From assembly GCA_963826505.1 (NCBI GenBank), contig CAWGXG010000002.1:186001-250000 (forward strand): a stretch of DNA of 64,000 nucleotides, given 5' to 3'. The notes beneath the pieces are model-generated. The model was not told the DNA's origin. It ran no database searches and saw only the letters and a program-made list of their open reading frames with translations. The position numbers were made by a program, and so were the translations under genes. The stretch is from CAWGXG01 sp963826505 (GTDB lineage Bacteria > Chloroflexota > Anaerolineae > Aggregatilineales > Aggregatilineaceae). Below are positions 61,524 to 64,000 of this stretch, one piece after another. How positions within the stretch are numbered: the stretch's first letter is position 1; each line of letters opens with the position of its first letter.

Positions 61524-63425
61524 TTACGGCACGGCCAATAGCACCTGCGCGATCCAGCCTGATCGCCCATCCTGGAACTCGATTTCCCACCACCAATGTT
61601 CCCCACTGGCCTCTGGACCGTTGACGATGGTGCCCTCTTCGTCTTGATTGGCCTGACCCATATCGCACGCGTTGACATCCGGCACGCGGCACAGATTCAG
61701 CGTGTCCAGCAAGATGACGGTGGTCCCGATTCCCCAGGGCTGAGCGCCATAGGGAATGGTGGGTGTGATACTCGGCGTGGGAGTCGGGCCGGTCGGTGTG
61801 GCGCTGGGTGGAACTGGCGTGGGGGTTGGGCCGGACGTAGCCGAAGTCTGTGGCGCGGGCGAGCCGGTGACCGCCCGAGTCGCTGTTGCGGCGGGAGTCG
61901 GTGGGGCCGTGGGTGAGACACTGCCCGGCAGCGGGACGTCTTCCGGCTGTTCATCGTCCGGCAGCGGCAGGCCGTTTTCGCCCACCGCGATGATGCGCTG
62001 GTGCAGGCTCGGCGCGTCGACCCAGCGGACTTCCGCTCCCTGGTTATCTATCACTTGATACCACGGACCAGACGGGCCGGTGTGATTCACCTGCGAGACG
62101 CGGTAGGTCATGTCGGGTATCAGCGGCGTGGCGACTTCGACATCCATGCGCGGCTCGGTATAGGTCTGGATCGGCTCCCCTTCCAGCACGCGGAACCACA
62201 TCCCCGACAGCAGCTGCGGGCCGCTGGTCGGAATGGGGGTAGGCGGCGTCAGCGTAAGTTTTGCGGACTGAGCCGCCGTGGCCGCGAGGGCCGCATCCTC
62301 AGTTTGCACGCCCGATACGCGCGCGGTGGCAGTCATGACCGTGCTGGCGGTGCTGGTCTGCTCCGGAGCGGGGAGCGTGGTCGGCGCGGGCACGGCGGGC
62401 GTGCCGTTAGAATTTGCGCCTGCGACGATCAGCATGATCACCACGAAAATCACCAATAACACCGACATGGCGATGCCCGTCCACAGCACGTTGGCACGCG
62501 CCAACTGCCAGATATCGTGCAGCAGCTTGTCCACCACGGCCGGCGTGCGTGGCGCGCGGGGTTCGCGGGCGGGCACAGCGTCCGACGGCTGTGGGATGCG
62601 GGCGCGTTCGGCCCGGCGCGGACGGCCCCAGTCTTCCATCGGATCGCGGATCAAGGGCAGGCGCGCGATTTCTTCGGTGTCTTCCAGGCGCAGCACAATG
62701 ACCGAGATGTTATCCGCGCCGCCGCGCGTGTTGGCCGTCTCGACCAGGGTATTCACGGCGCGCTCGACCGGGAAACTGGCGGTAATCGCGCTGATTTCTT
62801 GCGCATCGACGTAACGCGTCAGGCCGTCGCTGCACAGGACGACCACGTCGTCATCCCGCACGCGCCCGGTGATGATGTCCACTTTGACGGTCGCAGTCAC
62901 GCCCAGAGCGCGCACCAGGCGTCGCCCGCCTTCGCTGGGCGGCTGGCCACTTTCGCGCTGTTGTTCTTCCAGAGTGTGATCGCGCGTGAGCTTGCGCGGA
63001 TCGCCATCGCGGATCAGGTAGGCGGGACTGTCACCCACGCTGCCCACGATCAGCTCGCTGCCGTGCACCACTGCCGTGACCACCGTCGTCGCCATCGTGA
63101 CCGGCGTTTCCTGCGCGTGGCCCTCGGCGTAGATCATCTGGTTGGCTTCCGCGATGGCGCGGGCCAGCCGTTCGGGCGGGTCGCCGTCTTCCTGTTCGTA
63201 GTAGCTGCTGATGATGGTGCTGACCGCGTACTGACTCGCCAGATCGCCGCCGGACAGGCCACCGACGCCGTCCGCCAGCACGAAAACCTGTCCCAGCCGT
63301 TCGAGCACGTCGGGATCGGTGGGTAACAGGTGACCGATCGCATCCTGGTTTTGTTGGCGCTGCTGTCCCGCATCGGTTTTCATGGCCACGCGGACAAGCA
63401 AGGTCGAAGTGCTCGCCTGACTCAT
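61524..63425 (-). CDS. PP2C-type protein phosphatase with membrane anchor and external SH3-like domains
   Basis: 633 residues. An N-terminal PPM/PP2C phosphatase (1-255) has NQDAIGHLL, VLADGVGGLSGG, GSVGDSPAYLI, LCSDGLTRYVD and GGADNISVIVL with the metal-binding Asp residues. A membrane helix follows (about 315-340, WTGIAMSVLLVIFVVIMLIV), then a Thr/Pro-rich stalk and two SH3-like segments (WFRVLEGEPIQTYTEPR..., and a second ending DGRSGWIAQVLLAVP). It would dephosphorylate Ser/Thr targets inside while sensing the envelope outside. It lies 19 nt downstream of an FHA gene; a Ser/Thr kinase is expected nearby outside the window. Confidence 0.9.
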   Translation of the reverse strand: MSQASTSTLLVRVAMKTDAGQQRQQNQDAIGHLLPTDPDVLERLGQVFVLADGVGGLSGGDLASQYAVSTIISSYYEQEDGDPPERLARAIAEANQMIYAEGHAQETPVTMATTVVTAVVHGSELIVGSVGDSPAYLIRDGDPRKLTRDHTLEEQQRESGQPPSEGGRRLVRALGVTATVKVDIITGRVRDDDVVVLCSDGLTRYVDAQEISAITASFPVERAVNTLVETANTRGGADNISVIVLRLEDTEEIARLPLIRDPMEDWGRPRRAERARIPQPSDAVPAREPRAPRTPAVVDKLLHDIWQLARANVLWTGIAMSVLLVIFVVIMLIVAGANSNGTPAVPAPTTLPAPEQTSTASTVMTATARVSGVQTEDAALAATAAQSAKLTLTPPTPIPTSGPQLLSGMWFRVLEGEPIQTYTEPRMDVEVATPLIPDMTYRVSQVNHTGPSGPWYQVIDNQGAEVRWVDAPSLHQRIIAVGENGLPLPDDEQPEDVPLPGSVSPTAPPTPAATATRAVTGSPAPQTSATSGPTPTPVPPSATPTGPTPTPSITPTIPYGAQPWGIGTTVILLDTLNLCRVPDVNACDMGQANQDEEGTIVNGPEASGEHWWWEIEFQDGRSGWIAQVLLAVP

Positions 63426-63444
63426 AATGGTCTTACCTCAGATT

Positions 63445-64000
63445 TCAGTCCATCAACACTTTGAACACCAATAGGGTGCTGCCCAACCGAATCTCGTCGT
63501 TTTCATGTAGAGGGGTTGCGCCCCGTACTTCGTTGTCGTTGATAAACACCGGGTTGGCCGGTCCAAACGGCCACAGGTGAAAGACCGGCAGATCTTCGTC
63601 CGCGTCCCCGGACGGCTCGAGCGTGATGCGGGCATGCTGGCGCGACAGGCGCGGATCGTCCCACTGAATATCGCCCTCGCGGCCAATGATCTGGTTGGCC
63701 GCCAGCCGCAGAATAGTGCCGCGCCGTTCGACCGGGTCCTTGATGACCAGCCACGCGATCGGGGCGGGCAGGGCGGGCGGTTCCGGTTCCAGCAGGGCGG
63801 GATCGTCAAGCGGCGCGACTTCGGTCAGACCCGGGCTGCGCACCGGCTCCGACGGTTCGTCATCGCCCGAATCCCACTCTGGCACGTTCGGGCGCTCCGG
63901 CTCCGGATTGCCATAGGGCCGGGTCGCGGCGGGCGGCTCGGATCGCGCTGGGGGCGGTGGTGCCGTCGGCTGGCCCGCTTTAGGCGGGCCGTATGCACGG
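63445..64000 (-). CDS. FHA-domain protein (5' end outside window)
   Basis: At least 184 residues are present, in frame to the right edge with no start seen; an internal GTG at 63885 could start a short version. A Pro/Glu/Ala-rich N-terminal part precedes an FHA domain: IIGREGDIQWDDPRLSRQHARITL and FINDNEVRGATPLHENDEIRLGSTLLVFKV. It probably binds phosphothreonine peptides. It is 19 nt upstream of the PP2C gene, so the two are a transcription unit. Confidence 0.8.
   Translation of the reverse strand, partial: RAYGPPKAGQPTAPPPPARSEPPAATRPYGNPEPERPNVPEWDSGDDEPSEPVRSPGLTEVAPLDDPALLEPEPPALPAPIAWLVIKDPVERRGTILRLAANQIIGREGDIQWDDPRLSRQHARITLEPSGDADEDLPVFHLWPFGPANPVFINDNEVRGATPLHENDEIRLGSTLLVFKVLMD

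Noticed and set aside
1..64000. CRISPR arrays, tRNA and rRNA genes, transposases, integrases
   Set aside because: No regularly spaced repeats, cloverleaf-like sequences or recombinase motifs were found in gaps or genes.

Overview
The window is a GC-rich, gene-dense bacterial chromosome segment. It most resembles a member of the Chloroflexota (Anaerolineae-like). That is an inference from three things: a B12-dependent class II ribonucleotide reductase, secreted proteins with PPC-type domains and Thr/Pro-rich linkers, and many signalling and lipoprotein-like proteins in a cell-wall context typical of that phylum. No rRNA, tRNA, CRISPR array, transposase or phage gene was found.

Region 1 (1-17.7 kb, almost all minus strand) holds cell division, peptidoglycan and dNTP synthesis. 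In transcription order the genes are murD, ftsW, murG, a CvpA-like membrane gene, murC, murB, ftsQ, ftsA, ftsZ, then nrdR, nrdJ and a partial URO-D-family gene at the left edge. One DinB-like gene lies on the plus strand between cvpA and murC. nrdJ carries a 450-residue intein with two LAGLIDADG motifs. nrdR is preceded by two NrdR-box-like palindromes whose centres are 32 bp apart. ftsA is interrupted by a one-base frameshift.

Region 2 (17.9-31 kb) is accessory. It has a TetR regulator with a clear promoter/operator and its ABC-2 exporter, an ACT-domain protein, a secreted glycoside-hydrolase-like protein, a large PAS/GAF histidine kinase, a YkgJ-type Cys-cluster protein, a secreted three-PPC-domain protein, an aldo/keto reductase and a frameshifted TPR/membrane protein.

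Region 3 (31-36.4 kb, minus) is the chaperone block grpE-dnaK-dnaJ followed by prmA.

Region 4 (36.6-52.7 kb) is mixed metabolism: VOC proteins, an acyl-CoA mutase large subunit with isobutyryl-CoA-mutase-type residues, methylmalonyl-CoA epimerase, acyl-CoA dehydrogenase, exonuclease III, AzlCD, an SDR, a beta-propeller protein and a TIR-SUMF1 fusion.

Region 5 (52.7-64 kb) has a frameshifted AI-2E-family transporter, a second PPC protein paralogous to the one at 27.3-28.9 kb, two tandem paralogous polytopic membrane proteins resembling glycosyltransferases, an acyltransferase, and an FHA / PP2C / FHA signalling cluster running off the right edge.

Six or seven genes need a one-base shift to read through. 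Either the assembly has indel errors or there is unusual decay; errors are more likely, because ftsA and dnaK are affected. The observations most worth following up are the nrdJ intein with its NrdR boxes, the two PPC proteins with a shared C-terminal repeat and shared upstream motifs, the TIR-SUMF1 protein, the acyl-CoA mutase residue switch, and a family of small stem-loop elements placed at gene 3' ends.
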